Origin: Mesobacillus sp. AQ2
GTDB lineage: Bacteria; Bacillota; Bacilli; Bacillales; Cytobacillaceae
Assembly (NCBI RefSeq): GCF_030122805.1
Contig: NZ_CP126080.1
Span: forward strand, 1,555,001-1,619,000
Length of the DNA: 64,000 nt
Reading direction: 5' to 3'
How positions within the stretch are numbered: position 1 is the first letter of the stretch; each line of letters starts with the position of its first letter. Under the pieces are notes generated by a model, which ran no database searches, had not been told where the DNA came from, and saw only the letters and a program-made list of their open reading frames with translations. Made by a program: the position numbers and the translations under genes. This document shows, piece after piece, positions 25,644 to 34,569 of the stretch.

Positions 25644-26511
25644 TCTGGGTTTTATCGATATATTCAAAGAGGAACGACTGTCCATTTCGGTAAAAGCGCG
25701 GATCATAGACTCCGAGCTTCTTGCTATCATTGACGATGACCACAAATGGCGACCATTCGTACAGTGTCTTCGCTTCCGGTTTCTGCGCAAAAAGCCCATT
25801 CAGGTCTGTTTCCTCAGAAGAAGCGAGCTCATATTGCAGCTTTCTGTCAGTGAACAGATTGTCCTGAAAGATTTTAACATTGCTGTCGTTTTTCGCAATT
25901 ACTGTATATGTCCAAGGAATAAAGCCTGCTGAAAGAGCAATCTGCTTATAATCATTTTCGTACTGATTATAGATTAACCAGCCCTGGACACTCTGGACAA
26001 CAATGTGCAGCGCAATGAAAACCCATGCTAATTTAAAATAATAGGGGCTTTTCGCTTTATTTTTCCTGGAAGCAATAAAGGCTGTCCCAAGAATGACCCA
26101 GAATACAAAATCAATTATCGGTATTGTGCCGAAGGTGATCCTGATGTTTGAATACGGTTCTAGATAGCCTGTTCCCCAGGCATTGAACAAATCACTCGTA
26201 TTATGGATAAAGACGGCCAGCCAGCCTAGGAAAAATAATTTGAGATCCTTCACTTTAAAAAGGAGAAAAGACAGCAATACAAATAACAATGCCCAAATTG
26301 GCGTCAGAAACACAGAATGGGTGATGCCTCTGTGCCACATCTGATAAAGTCCATCATTATCCCAAAATTGAGAAATGACGTCTATGTCAGGAATTTGGCT
26401 TGCGCCAACCGCGGTCAGCAAATAGGCACGCTTTTGAGTTTTCTCCATATGTTTTTTATCAACGGCTCCATATAAGGCTAAGCCGAATAATGTATGGGTA
26501 ACTGAATCCAC
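25636..26511 (-). CDS. Membrane-bound metal-dependent hydrolase (YfhP/YbcI-DUF457 type)
   Basis: The 291-residue membrane protein begins with the typical MDSVTHTLFGLALYGAV and has IPDIDVISQF and HRGITHSV motifs, whose His and Asp residues probably bind metal. About four membrane helices follow, then a soluble C-terminal region with no clear motif. B. subtilis YfhP is the closest named type. The substrate is unknown. It starts at a GTG behind a strong CAGGAGGTG. Confidence 0.78.
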   Translation of the reverse strand: MDSVTHTLFGLALYGAVDKKHMEKTQKRAYLLTAVGASQIPDIDVISQFWDNDGLYQMWHRGITHSVFLTPIWALLFVLLSFLLFKVKDLKLFFLGWLAVFIHNTSDLFNAWGTGYLEPYSNIRITFGTIPIIDFVFWVILGTAFIASRKNKAKSPYYFKLAWVFIALHIVVQSVQGWLIYNQYENDYKQIALSAGFIPWTYTVIAKNDSNVKIFQDNLFTDRKLQYELASSEETDLNGLFAQKPEAKTLYEWSPFVVIVNDSKKLGVYDPRFYRNGQSFLFEYIDKTQTK

Positions 26512-26661
26512 TTTCGCACCTCCTGAAATATTATTATAATGCTTCCAGGAAAATAATTAAAAGTTCTGATATGCATTTGCAGGATTGCAAACTTTCCGCC
26601 AGAAAGATAAGATTAATTTTATGAGGAATTTTGCCTTTAAACAGAAAGGAAACATCAAATC

Positions 26662-28236
26662 ATGAAAAAATTACAAGATGAAGTATTATCACGCAGAACG
26701 TTTGCGATTATATCCCACCCGGATGCCGGGAAAACGACGCTTACGGAGAAATTGTTGTTATTCGGCGGCGCCATCCGTGATGCGGGTACTGTAAAAGCGA
26801 AGAAAACAGGGAAGTTTGCAACCAGTGACTGGATGGAAATCGAAAAGCAGCGCGGAATTTCCGTAACCTCCAGTGTCATGCAATTCGATTATGACGGTTT
26901 CAAGGTGAACATTCTCGACACACCTGGACACCAGGATTTCTCCGAAGACACCTACAGAACATTGACAGCTGTTGACAGCGCTGTGATGATCATCGACTCA
27001 GCAAAAGGGATTGAGGACCAGACGCTCAAGCTCTTCAAGGTTTGCCGCATGAGAGGGATTCCAATCTTCACTTTTATCAATAAGCTGGATCGCCAGGGGA
27101 AAGCGCCTCTTGAATTATTAGCTGAACTTGAAGAAGTGCTTGGCATCGAATCTTATCCGATGAACTGGCCAATCGGAATGGGTAAAGAATTCCTCGGAAT
27201 CTATGACCGTTTCAATAACCGGATCGAGCAATTCCGGGTTGATGAAGACAAAAGGTTTATTTCGTTAAATGAGGAAGGCGAAATTGATGGAGACCATTCT
27301 ATAAAAGAGTCTTCACTGTATGAACAGACATTAGAGGAAATCATGCTTTTGGATGAGGCGGGAAATGAATTTTCCAAGGAAAAGATTGTCGATGGTACAT
27401 TAACGCCGGTATTCTTTGGCAGTGCCTTGACGACTTTCGGAGTCCAGACATTCCTTGATTCATATTTACAATTCGCACCTGCGCCACAGCCAAGGAACTC
27501 TACGGCAGGAGAAATTGATCCTAAATCTGAGGAATTCTCAGGATTTATTTTCAAAATCCAGGCCAATATGAACCCGGCCCATCGTGACAGAATTGCTTTT
27601 CTGCGCATTTGCTCAGGAAAGTTCGAACGGGGAATGACCGTCCAGCTTAGCCGGACAGGAAAAACAATGAAGCTGGCGCAGTCCACCCAGTTCATGGCTG
27701 ATGACCGCAGTACCGTTGAGGAAGCCGTTGCCGGTGATATCATCGGACTTTACGACCCGGGCACATACCAGATTGGCGATACCATCGTATCTGGCAAGGA
27801 AGGGTTCCTATATGAAAAACTTCCGCAGTTCACACCCGAGCTTTTCGTTAGGGTTTCGGCCAAGAATGTCATGAAGCAAAAGCATTTCCATAAAGGAATC
27901 CAGCAGCTTGTCCAGGAAGGAGCCATCCAGCTGTTCAAGACATTGAAGACGGAAGAATACCTTCTCGGTGCTGTCGGACAGCTTCAATTCGAAGTATTCG
28001 AAGCCAGGATGCGGAATGAATATAATGTTGAAGTCATCATGGAAAGACAAGGCTCCAAAATTGCCCGCTGGATCGAAGGCGACGATGTGAACGAGAATCT
28101 GTCCAGCTCCCGAAGCCTGCTTGTGGCGGACCGCTTTGACAAAAAAGTATTCCTGTTCGAAAATGAATTTGCCCTACGATGGTTCCAGGATAAAAATCCG
28201 GAAGTAAAACTTTATAACCCTATGGATGTATCCTAA
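26662..28236 (+). CDS. prfC: Peptide chain release factor 3
   Basis: This 524-residue translational GTPase recycles RF1/RF2 from the ribosome after termination. GTPase motifs are complete: G1 [13 protein letters not shown], the switch I region ending RGISVTSS, G3 DTPGHQDF and G4 NKLD. The C-terminal part ([25 protein letters not shown]) is typical RF3. It is a single gene with its own terminator. Confidence 0.95.
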   Translation: MKKLQDEVLSRRTFAIISHPDAGKTTLTEKLLLFGGAIRDAGTVKAKKTGKFATSDWMEIEKQRGISVTSSVMQFDYDGFKVNILDTPGHQDFSEDTYRTLTAVDSAVMIIDSAKGIEDQTLKLFKVCRMRGIPIFTFINKLDRQGKAPLELLAELEEVLGIESYPMNWPIGMGKEFLGIYDRFNNRIEQFRVDEDKRFISLNEEGEIDGDHSIKESSLYEQTLEEIMLLDEAGNEFSKEKIVDGTLTPVFFGSALTTFGVQTFLDSYLQFAPAPQPRNSTAGEIDPKSEEFSGFIFKIQANMNPAHRDRIAFLRICSGKFERGMTVQLSRTGKTMKLAQSTQFMADDRSTVEEAVAGDIIGLYDPGTYQIGDTIVSGKEGFLYEKLPQFTPELFVRVSAKNVMKQKHFHKGIQQLVQEGAIQLFKTLKTEEYLLGAVGQLQFEVFEARMRNEYNVEVIMERQGSKIARWIEGDDVNENLSSSRSLLVADRFDKKVFLFENEFALRWFQDKNPEVKLYNPMDVS

Positions 28237-28242
28237 ACAATT

Positions 28243-28275
28243 TGAGTCGGCATAATTTGCCGGCTCTTTTTTGTG
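28243..28275 (+). terminator. Terminator after prfC
   Basis: GAGTCGGCA and TGCCGGCTC pair (one G-T) and are followed by T6. Confidence 0.85.
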
Positions 28276-28365
28276 GGATTGGCAATCAACCGGCTTCTTT
28301 GTGGGTCTGTTTTGGACCAGAAAAGATAAAAAGCCATGCGATGGGGATCAGCGGATGTGAGGATC

Positions 28366-28732
28366 TGCCCGAAAGCCTGCTATGACGGCAATTTTTTATC
28401 AGAGTTTTCTCTGATTTGCGCCCGAAATCAGGAAGGGTCATAGAATATGGTCCGAGCTTGCTGCGTTCTCCGCCCGAAACCAGGAAGGGTCCAAGAATAC
28501 GGTCGGAGCTTGCATTGTTCTGCGCCCGAAACCAGGAAGGGTGCAAGAATACGGTAGGAGCTTGCTTCCTCCTTCGTCCGAAACTAGGAGGGGTCCATTA
28601 ATACAGTCGGAGCTTGCTTCGTTCTGCGCCCGATACCAAGAAGTGGCCATGCATATGGTCGGAGGTTGTTCCACACCATGCTCGAAATCCTGCTAGAAGG
28701 ATGCTTCAATCGCTTCTGCTCAAGTGCATGTC
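28366..28732. repeat. Tandem array A, 52-bp period
   Basis: A CCCGAAA-type motif begins at 28368 (53 bases before the next), 28421, 28473, 28525, 28577, 28629 and 28681, so the period is exactly 52 across six copies. Each copy has the core GCCCGAAACCAGGAAG and a 36-base array-specific part containing GGTCGGAGCTTGC. The first and last copies are degenerate. Open frames that cross it are not genes, since 52 is not a multiple of 3. Confidence 0.9.
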
Positions 28733-28774
28733 AGAACACCGCCTCCAAACTACAAACATACGACAGTTTTTTTC

Positions 28775-28803
28775 TTGACGTTCTATTACTTTCATAATAT
28801 AGT
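28775..28803 (+). promoter_or_regulatory. SigA promoter of the T-box transcript
   Basis: TTGACG (28775-28780), 17 bases, TATAGT (28798-28803). Confidence 0.8.
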
Positions 28804-28816
28804 ATTAGTATTCTAT

Positions 28817-28840
28817 AACGCTTTTATGCATAAAAGCGTT
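28817..28840. promoter_or_regulatory. Perfect 24-bp palindrome just after the promoter
   Basis: The arms AACGCTTTTATG and CATAAAAGCGTT are exact reverse complements with no gap. It lies at about +7 to +30 of the transcript. It may be an operator or a 5' stabilising hairpin. Confidence 0.6.
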
Positions 28841-28854
28841 TAAGTGAAAAAGAA

Positions 28855-29053
28855 ATATAGTGCTGACAGAAACTAGTAGAATCCCCATGAGCAGCAAATA
28901 GAAACTGGATGGCAGATGAAAATCCAGGCAGTGGCAGATTCGAAATACACCTGTCTCAAAAAGGCACTGTTAATGAAGTGGGTAGACAAATTGTTTGCCA
29001 ATTAGGGTGGTACCGCGGAGCTCCTTCGTCCCTATACGTTGAGGAGTTTTTTG
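28855..29053 (+). promoter_or_regulatory. Tyrosine T-box riboswitch
   Basis: The T-box sequence AGGGTGGTACCGCGG lies at 29004-29018. In stem I, AGTA (28875-28878) and GAA (28942-28944) form the loop E motif, and the specifier codon that follows is TAC (28946-28948), followed by A. TAC reads as tyrosine. A terminator with CTCCT / AGGAG arms and T6 ends near 29052. Uncharged tRNA-Tyr would favour the antiterminator and turn the next gene on. Confidence 0.9.
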
Positions 29054-29081
29054 CATTTTACAACTAATTGGAGGAATCAGC

Positions 29082-30479
29082 ATGATACATCAAAATGAAT
29101 CCATCACATTAAAAACTTCGGAGGCCGCAGCGGTTATAGTGCTGCTTTTGGCAGGTATAAGCTATGGCATGATCAAGCTGGAATTAATGCCCCATATTCC
29201 TGTCATCATGGGAATCATGGCGCTGATGATTTATGGATTATTGAAAAAAATTAAGATGGCCGATCTTGAAAAAAGTATGGTTGAAGGTGCAAAGGCCGGC
29301 CTTGGCGCAGTAATGATATTTTTCTTCATCGGCATGCTTGTCAGCAGCTGGATTGCTGCTGGTACCATTCCGACTCTGATATTTTTTGCATTCGATCTGG
29401 TGACTGGCAAATGGTTCTATGCAATTGTCTTTATCATCACATCTATAGTTGGATTGAGCATAGGAAGTTCGTTGACCACATCGGCAGTGATTGGGGTAGC
29501 TTTCATTGCAGTCAGTGAAGCACTGGGTTTCTCCCTGGCTATCACAGCCGGAGCGGTGATTTCTGGTGCCTTTCTGGGGGATAAAATGTCGCCGCTATCT
29601 GATACGACGGTGCTCGCTTCAACCACTGTTAAGGTGGACCTGTTTGAACATATTAAAAATATGTCCTGGACAACGATCCCTGCTTTCTTCATTTCACTTA
29701 TTTTATTTGGGTTTCTATCGCCAGAGCTCCATTCAGCGGATTTCACCCAACTAGCGAATTTGCAGAACACCCTTATGAAGATGAACCTTGTACACTGGTA
29801 CTCTTTGATTCCGCTGGCGGTCATCTTGGTTCTGGCTATTAAAAAAGTATCATCAATTATAACCCTTGCAGCAGGGACTCTCACAGCGATGGCAATCAGT
29901 ATGTTCATTGTCCCAAAGCAAGAGTGGAAAGCGCTGCCGGAAATTTTATATTCTGGCTATGTTTCCGAAAGCGGAAATGCCCAGTTGGATTCACTGTTGT
30001 CAAGGGGCGGAATTGAAAGCATGTTTTTCTCCATATCACTGGTTCTTCTTGCCTTGAGCATGGGCGGATTGTTATTCAAACTCGGGGTACTGCCCTCGTT
30101 ATTACAAGGTCTTGCCGGCAGGCTTGAAAAAGGACCTGTGCTGATTGGTTCAGCCGCATTGTCTGCTCTCGGAATCAATTTGCTGATCGGTGAGCAATAC
30201 CTTTCGATCCTTTTGACAGGGAATACATTCGCAGACCATTTTGAAAGAGCCGGGCTGCATGCGAAAAACCTGTCCCGAGTCCTCGAAGATGCAGGAACGG
30301 TAACCAATCCGCTTGTTCCCTGGAGCGTTTGCGGTGTTTTCCTCAGCAGCGTCCTGGGAGTCAGCACAATGGAGTATGTTCCCTTTGCATTCTTTTGCCT
30401 GCTGTCACCTGTATTGACCCTTGCAGCAGGTTTCACCGGTATAACTTTATCAAAGACTAGGAAAAACGCGGTAGCTTAG
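29082..30479 (+). CDS. NhaC-family transporter, predicted tyrosine importer
   Basis: This 465-residue membrane protein has about 11-12 helices and the Na+/H+ antiporter NhaC fold (GSSLTTSAVIGVAFIAVSEA; GAFLGDKMSPLSDTTVLAST). The family name suggests Na+/H+ exchange. Tyrosine T-box control, however, matches the subgroup predicted from comparative genomics to import tyrosine (TyrT-like). I rate that function as likely because a tRNA-Tyr sensor has no obvious use for an antiporter. The site TTGGAGG precedes the ATG. Two 52-bp arrays flank the gene. Confidence 0.85.
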   Translation: MIHQNESITLKTSEAAAVIVLLLAGISYGMIKLELMPHIPVIMGIMALMIYGLLKKIKMADLEKSMVEGAKAGLGAVMIFFFIGMLVSSWIAAGTIPTLIFFAFDLVTGKWFYAIVFIITSIVGLSIGSSLTTSAVIGVAFIAVSEALGFSLAITAGAVISGAFLGDKMSPLSDTTVLASTTVKVDLFEHIKNMSWTTIPAFFISLILFGFLSPELHSADFTQLANLQNTLMKMNLVHWYSLIPLAVILVLAIKKVSSIITLAAGTLTAMAISMFIVPKQEWKALPEILYSGYVSESGNAQLDSLLSRGGIESMFFSISLVLLALSMGGLLFKLGVLPSLLQGLAGRLEKGPVLIGSAALSALGINLLIGEQYLSILLTGNTFADHFERAGLHAKNLSRVLEDAGTVTNPLVPWSVCGVFLSSVLGVSTMEYVPFAFFCLLSPVLTLAAGFTGITLSKTRKNAVA

Positions 30480-30496
30480 GCTCCTGCGTTTTTTAT
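30463..30496 (+). terminator. Terminator overlapping the transporter stop codon
   Basis: AAAAACGC and GCGTTTTT pair with AGC/GCT inside, followed by T-rich sequence. Confidence 0.75.
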
Positions 30497-30885
30497 GCCG
30501 AGTATGTGCCCGAAATCCAAGAGAACAGAGGATTTGGGTAACATAAACTCTGAATATGTACCCGAAACCCGTGAGAACAGAGGATTTGGGTAACATAAAC
30601 CCTGAATATGTGCCCGAAATCCAAGAGAACAGAGGATTTGGGTAACATAAACCCCGAGTATGTGCCCGAAATCTAAGAGAACACAGGATTTGGGTAACAT
30701 AAACCCCGAGTATGTGCCCGAAACCAGGAAGAACAAAGGATTTGGGTAACATAAACCCCTAATATGTGCCCGAAACCAGGAAGAACAAAGGATTTGGGTA
30801 ACATAAACCCCTAATATGTGCTCGAAACCCGTGAGAACAGAGGATTTGGGTAACATAAACCCTGAATATGTACCCTTAATCCAAA
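30497..30885. repeat. Tandem array B, 52-bp period
   Basis: Cores begin at 30509, 30561, 30613, 30665, 30717, 30769, 30821 and 30873 (the last degenerate), exactly 52 bases apart. The core GCCCGAAAYCMRGARGA is shared with array A, but the other part is different (GGATTTGGGTAACATAAAC). No gene is visible in it. Confidence 0.92.
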
Positions 30886-30973
30886 TAACTATCAAGTTGG
30901 GGCACCCGCCCTAATGAGAAATCTGGTGTCAGTTAGGGGATTTGAGTTTGAATAATCCGTTGCTTCATTTAAA

Positions 30974-31087
30974 ATGGAGGGTATGTTGAAAATTGTTCTA
31001 AACATTGCATATTGGATAGTTGAATTATCCTTGATGCTTCACTATATTAAGTATGGTATCTTTAAAAAAATGTCCGGTCAGTCATAA
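30974..31087 (+). CDS. Possible 37-residue membrane peptide upstream of the RND pump
   Basis: An open frame encodes MEGMLKIVLNIAYWIVELSL followed by MLHYIKYGIFKKMSGQS, one hydrophobic helix with a basic tail. It ends 27 bases before the RND start. Initiation signals are poor: GGAGGG overlaps the first codons and could serve only the TTG at 30986. It could be a small pump partner, a leader peptide or chance. Confidence 0.3.
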   Translation: MEGMLKIVLNIAYWIVELSLMLHYIKYGIFKKMSGQS

Positions 31088-31114
31088 GGTTTTACCGCCG
31101 AAAGGAGTTAGCGT

Positions 31115-34100
31115 ATGAAAGTCAGCAATTTTTCGATCAGGAGACCTGTTTTTACATTGGTTACGATGTTTTTGGTCTTGATTCTCGGGGTGGTTTCATT
31201 GATGAGGATTCCTTTGAAGCTCATTCCGGATATAAATCCGCCTGTTGGTGTGGTGGTGACGAATTATCAGGGAGCAAGTCCTGAAGAGGTTATGGAGAAG
31301 GTGACGAAGCCGCTGGAGGCGAATCTGGCTACACTGCCGGGAATCAAAACGATGACATCGACTTCCCAGGAGGGTGCAAACCTGATCCTGATGCAGTTTT
31401 CATGGACCACCAATATTGATGATATACAGGATGAGGTCATCCAAAGGCTGGATATGACGCCTATTCCGGACGATGCGAACAAGCCAAGGTTCATGAAGTT
31501 TGACCCGTCTCAATTCCCTATCATCCAGCTATCACTAAGCTCTGGAAAGGATGAATCGGCGTTAAGAGAACTTGCGGAAGAGCTCGAATTGGAACTCACC
31601 AAGGTTGAGGGGGTTGCAAGCATCAATTTATCGGGCACATCCGTACGTGAAGTGAGGGTGAAACTGGACCAGGAAAAGTTGAGGGATTATAAGCTGAGTC
31701 AGTCGGACATTGTCGATCTAATCAGAGCGAATGATGTCTCGATGCCAGGAGATACGATTTTGACCGACGGCAAAGAACTGACCACGAGGGTCATCAGTAC
31801 TCTGGATTCGCTGGATACATTGAAGAATCTGACGGTGTTCACCAATCCGGTGACCAAACAAAAGGTGACCCTGGATGATGTCGGAAACGTCGAACTGCAA
31901 AAACAGGATGACCGGACGATCACAAGGACGAATCAGACTCCGTCAGTGCTGCTGAGTGTCCTTCAGCAGTCTGATGCGAATACGGCAGCAGTATCAAAAG
32001 CGTTCCTTGATGAGCTTGAAACCTTGCTTGAGAGAGATAAATACGCTGGAATCAAGTCTGATGTACTCTTTGACCAGGGCGATTATATAAAACTGGCGAT
32101 CGGCAATATTTCAAACTCGCTTATTGTCGGAGGCCTATTGGCGATGCTGGTGCTGTTCTTCTTCCTGAGAAATGTGAAGAGTCCGCTCATCATCGGGATT
32201 GCTATTCCTTATTCTGTTATTTTTACGTTCGTATTGATGTTTTTCGCTGACTTTACATTGAATATCATGACGCTTGGCGGCCTGGCTCTCGGAATCGGGA
32301 TGCTCGTGGATAATGCCATTGTCGTCATTGAAAATATTTACCGGCATCTGTCAATGGGCAAGGATTCGAAAACCGCTGCCAGGGATGGTTCCAGGGAAGT
32401 TGGTGCTGCAATTACTGCTTCGACTTTGACGACAGTTGCCGTGTTCTTGCCGGTTGTATTCATATCCGGAATCATAGGGGAACTGTTCACAGAGTTTGCA
32501 TTGACGATTTCATTCAGTTTGTTTGCATCATTGGTTGTCGCTTTGACAGTTGTCCCGATGCTGGCAAGCAGGCTGCTGAAGGCGCCTAAGAAAAATATTG
32601 AAGCGAGAAGGCAGCGCTCCAGCTCGATGAGAGGACTTGAGAAATCAGTCAGGTGGGCTCTGCGTCATCGTTTTGCCGTCATTCTGATCACACTGCTGAT
32701 GCTTGCCGGAGGCGCTTATGGAGTGACGACGGTCGGTACGCAGTTCATCCCGCCTACAGATGAGGGCTTCTTCAGCATCAGGGTTAATCTTGAAAATGGA
32801 TCAGCTTTGACAGAGACCGAAAAGGTTTTGTCAGCGTTGGAAGATAAGTTGAAAGATGAAGAAGATGTAGATGTATACGTAAGTCTGGTCGGAACAACCC
32901 AGGAGGCCTCCTTCAGAGGTACTACAAACACGAATATCGGGGAATTGTATGTAAAAATGGATGAGCTGGAGGAAAGAGAAATCAGCACCTTCCAGTTTGT
33001 CGATGATGTAAAAAAAGAACTTGAGCAAGCTGCAGCTGAGGCAAACAGCAGTGCCGAGCTGAGTTTCAATCTCCAGTCCACATCAGGTTCTGCTCCTAAT
33101 ACACTTACATTCAATGTTCGTGATTCCAGTGAAAAAAGGCTGGATGAATCGGTTGGAAAAATATATGATTCCCTGAAGGATTTGGACGATGTCAATGAAT
33201 TGACGACGAGCCAAAATGACACTGTCGAAGAAGTCCAGATCACTGTTGACAGGGAAAAGGCTCTCGCACAGGGTCTTGCACCAGCGCAAGTTGCGATGGT
33301 GGTCAACAATGTGACAAGAGGGGATATGGCGACCCAAATGCCTGGAGAGGATGAAGAGATTCTCGGTGTTTTTGTGGAATATGACCGCAATGTAACCCAG
33401 AATATCGATAATCTAAAGAAACTGCTGATCAAGAAGCCTGATGGCAACTATGTTTCACTTGGCCAGATTGCCAATATTGAAACGGGCAGCGGACCTGTTA
33501 AAATCCAGAGAATCAATCAGCAGGGTGCAGTTGAATTCACAATGAAATACAAGTCTTCAACGAATCTTGGAGATATGTCCAAACAAGTGGATAAAAAGAT
33601 AGAAGAGCTTGATTTGCCTGATGAAACCGAGATTGTATTCAGTGGGGACAGAGAACTCCTCGAATCTTCAATTGATGACTTGCTTCTAGCTTTCGTTCTT
33701 GCAATCATCCTGATTTATCTTGTCATGGCTGCGCAGTTCGAATCATTGAAGTATCCATTTGTCATCATGTTCACTGTGCCGTTGATGGTAATTGGAGTTG
33801 CCATTGCATTGACCGCAACGCAAACTCCAGTCAGCTTAACCGTAATTATCGGTATTATTGTCCTTGCAGGGATTGTAGTGAACAACGCGATTGTGATTGT
33901 CGATTACATCAATCAGAAGAAGGAGCGCGGTTTGAATCCGCATGAGGCGATTGTTCTGTCGGTAAAAGACCGCGCACGTCCAATCCTGATGACGGCTTTA
34001 ACTACGATTCTTGGTTTGATTCCGCTCGCACTTGGAATTGGCGAAGGAACTGAAATCAATCAGCCAATGGGGATCACTGTTATTGGCGGTTTGATCAGCA

Positions 34101-34381
34101 GTACGTTCCTGACACTGTTCGTGATACCGGTTGTCTACAGCTTTTTTGACAGGGATTATCGCAGAAGAAATAAAATGTATGCAACACCAGATGGCCATCT
34201 TGTACCAGCTTATCTGCTGAAAGAGCATATAGATCCTGAATATGAAACAGGAGTGGAGCAGCGGACAGAATCCTTCCTAAAAGGGAAATACTCGAAGGAA
34301 GAGATGACAGGTATGCTTGAGGAACTTCTCCAACAGATCAAAGAAGAAGATTCAACTCAAGATTTTAGAAGAAGAAGATAA
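31115..34381 (+). CDS. RND-family efflux transporter (AcrB/HAE1 type)
   Basis: The 1088-residue proton-driven pump has the duplicated RND architecture. TM1 (FSIRRPVFTLVTMFLVLILG) is followed by a first porter domain, helices 2-6 with GGLALGIGMLVDNAIVVIENIY (helix 4, acidic residues of the proton relay), a second porter domain and helices 8-12. The C-terminus extends by about 70 charged residues beyond the last helix. No membrane-fusion protein gene is adjacent, as for SwrC-like pumps of Gram-positive bacteria. Substrates are unknown. A clear AAAGGAG site is present. Confidence 0.9.
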   Translation: MKVSNFSIRRPVFTLVTMFLVLILGVVSLMRIPLKLIPDINPPVGVVVTNYQGASPEEVMEKVTKPLEANLATLPGIKTMTSTSQEGANLILMQFSWTTNIDDIQDEVIQRLDMTPIPDDANKPRFMKFDPSQFPIIQLSLSSGKDESALRELAEELELELTKVEGVASINLSGTSVREVRVKLDQEKLRDYKLSQSDIVDLIRANDVSMPGDTILTDGKELTTRVISTLDSLDTLKNLTVFTNPVTKQKVTLDDVGNVELQKQDDRTITRTNQTPSVLLSVLQQSDANTAAVSKAFLDELETLLERDKYAGIKSDVLFDQGDYIKLAIGNISNSLIVGGLLAMLVLFFFLRNVKSPLIIGIAIPYSVIFTFVLMFFADFTLNIMTLGGLALGIGMLVDNAIVVIENIYRHLSMGKDSKTAARDGSREVGAAITASTLTTVAVFLPVVFISGIIGELFTEFALTISFSLFASLVVALTVVPMLASRLLKAPKKNIEARRQRSSSMRGLEKSVRWALRHRFAVILITLLMLAGGAYGVTTVGTQFIPPTDEGFFSIRVNLENGSALTETEKVLSALEDKLKDEEDVDVYVSLVGTTQEASFRGTTNTNIGELYVKMDELEEREISTFQFVDDVKKELEQAAAEANSSAELSFNLQSTSGSAPNTLTFNVRDSSEKRLDESVGKIYDSLKDLDDVNELTTSQNDTVEEVQITVDREKALAQGLAPAQVAMVVNNVTRGDMATQMPGEDEEILGVFVEYDRNVTQNIDNLKKLLIKKPDGNYVSLGQIANIETGSGPVKIQRINQQGAVEFTMKYKSSTNLGDMSKQVDKKIEELDLPDETEIVFSGDRELLESSIDDLLLAFVLAIILIYLVMAAQFESLKYPFVIMFTVPLMVIGVAIALTATQTPVSLTVIIGIIVLAGIVVNNAIVIVDYINQKKERGLNPHEAIVLSVKDRARPILMTALTTILGLIPLALGIGEGTEINQPMGITVIGGLISSTFLTLFVIPVVYSFFDRDYRRRNKMYATPDGHLVPAYLLKEHIDPEYETGVEQRTESFLKGKYSKEEMTGMLEELLQQIKEEDSTQDFRRRR

Positions 34382-34386
34382 AAAGT

Positions 34387-34418
34387 GATGCCTGGCAGAA
34401 ATCAGCCAGGCATTTTTT
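34387..34418 (+). terminator. Terminator after the RND gene
   Basis: ATGCCTGGC and GCCAGGCAT pair around 8 bases, followed by T6. Confidence 0.92.
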
Positions 34419-34509
34419 AGTGGCGTGTGAACTTCACGATAAAAAAGGGACTTCAATCAAAAATCATACCCGTTATTCATCGTATTTTTCAGAATAGTCA
34501 GCAAAGTGA

Positions 34510-34538
34510 TTGCGGATGTAAGCGCTTATCGATAAAAT
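34510..34538 (+). promoter_or_regulatory. Putative promoter with a cre-like spacer
   Basis: TTGCGG (34510-34515), 17 bases, TAAAAT (34533-34538). The spacer holds TGTAAGCGCTTATC (34517-34530), close to the CcpA cre consensus. Confidence 0.55.
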
Positions 34539-34569
34539 ATAGCTAATTACTGTGTTTAGGAGGACGTTC

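Noticed and set aside
28366..28732. CRISPR array or tandem-repeat protein at the 52-bp arrays (also 30497-30885)
   Set aside because: There are no unique spacers between fixed repeats, no cas genes, and the period is not a multiple of 3, so the open frames that cross the arrays are chance.
28817..28840. CcpA cre site at the T-box palindrome
   Set aside because: The half-sites resemble AAAGCGTT, but the conserved TG and CA ends of cre are missing.
29082..30479. Simple Na+/H+ antiporter NhaC
   Set aside because: The tyrosine specifier in the upstream T-box makes amino-acid transport the better reading.
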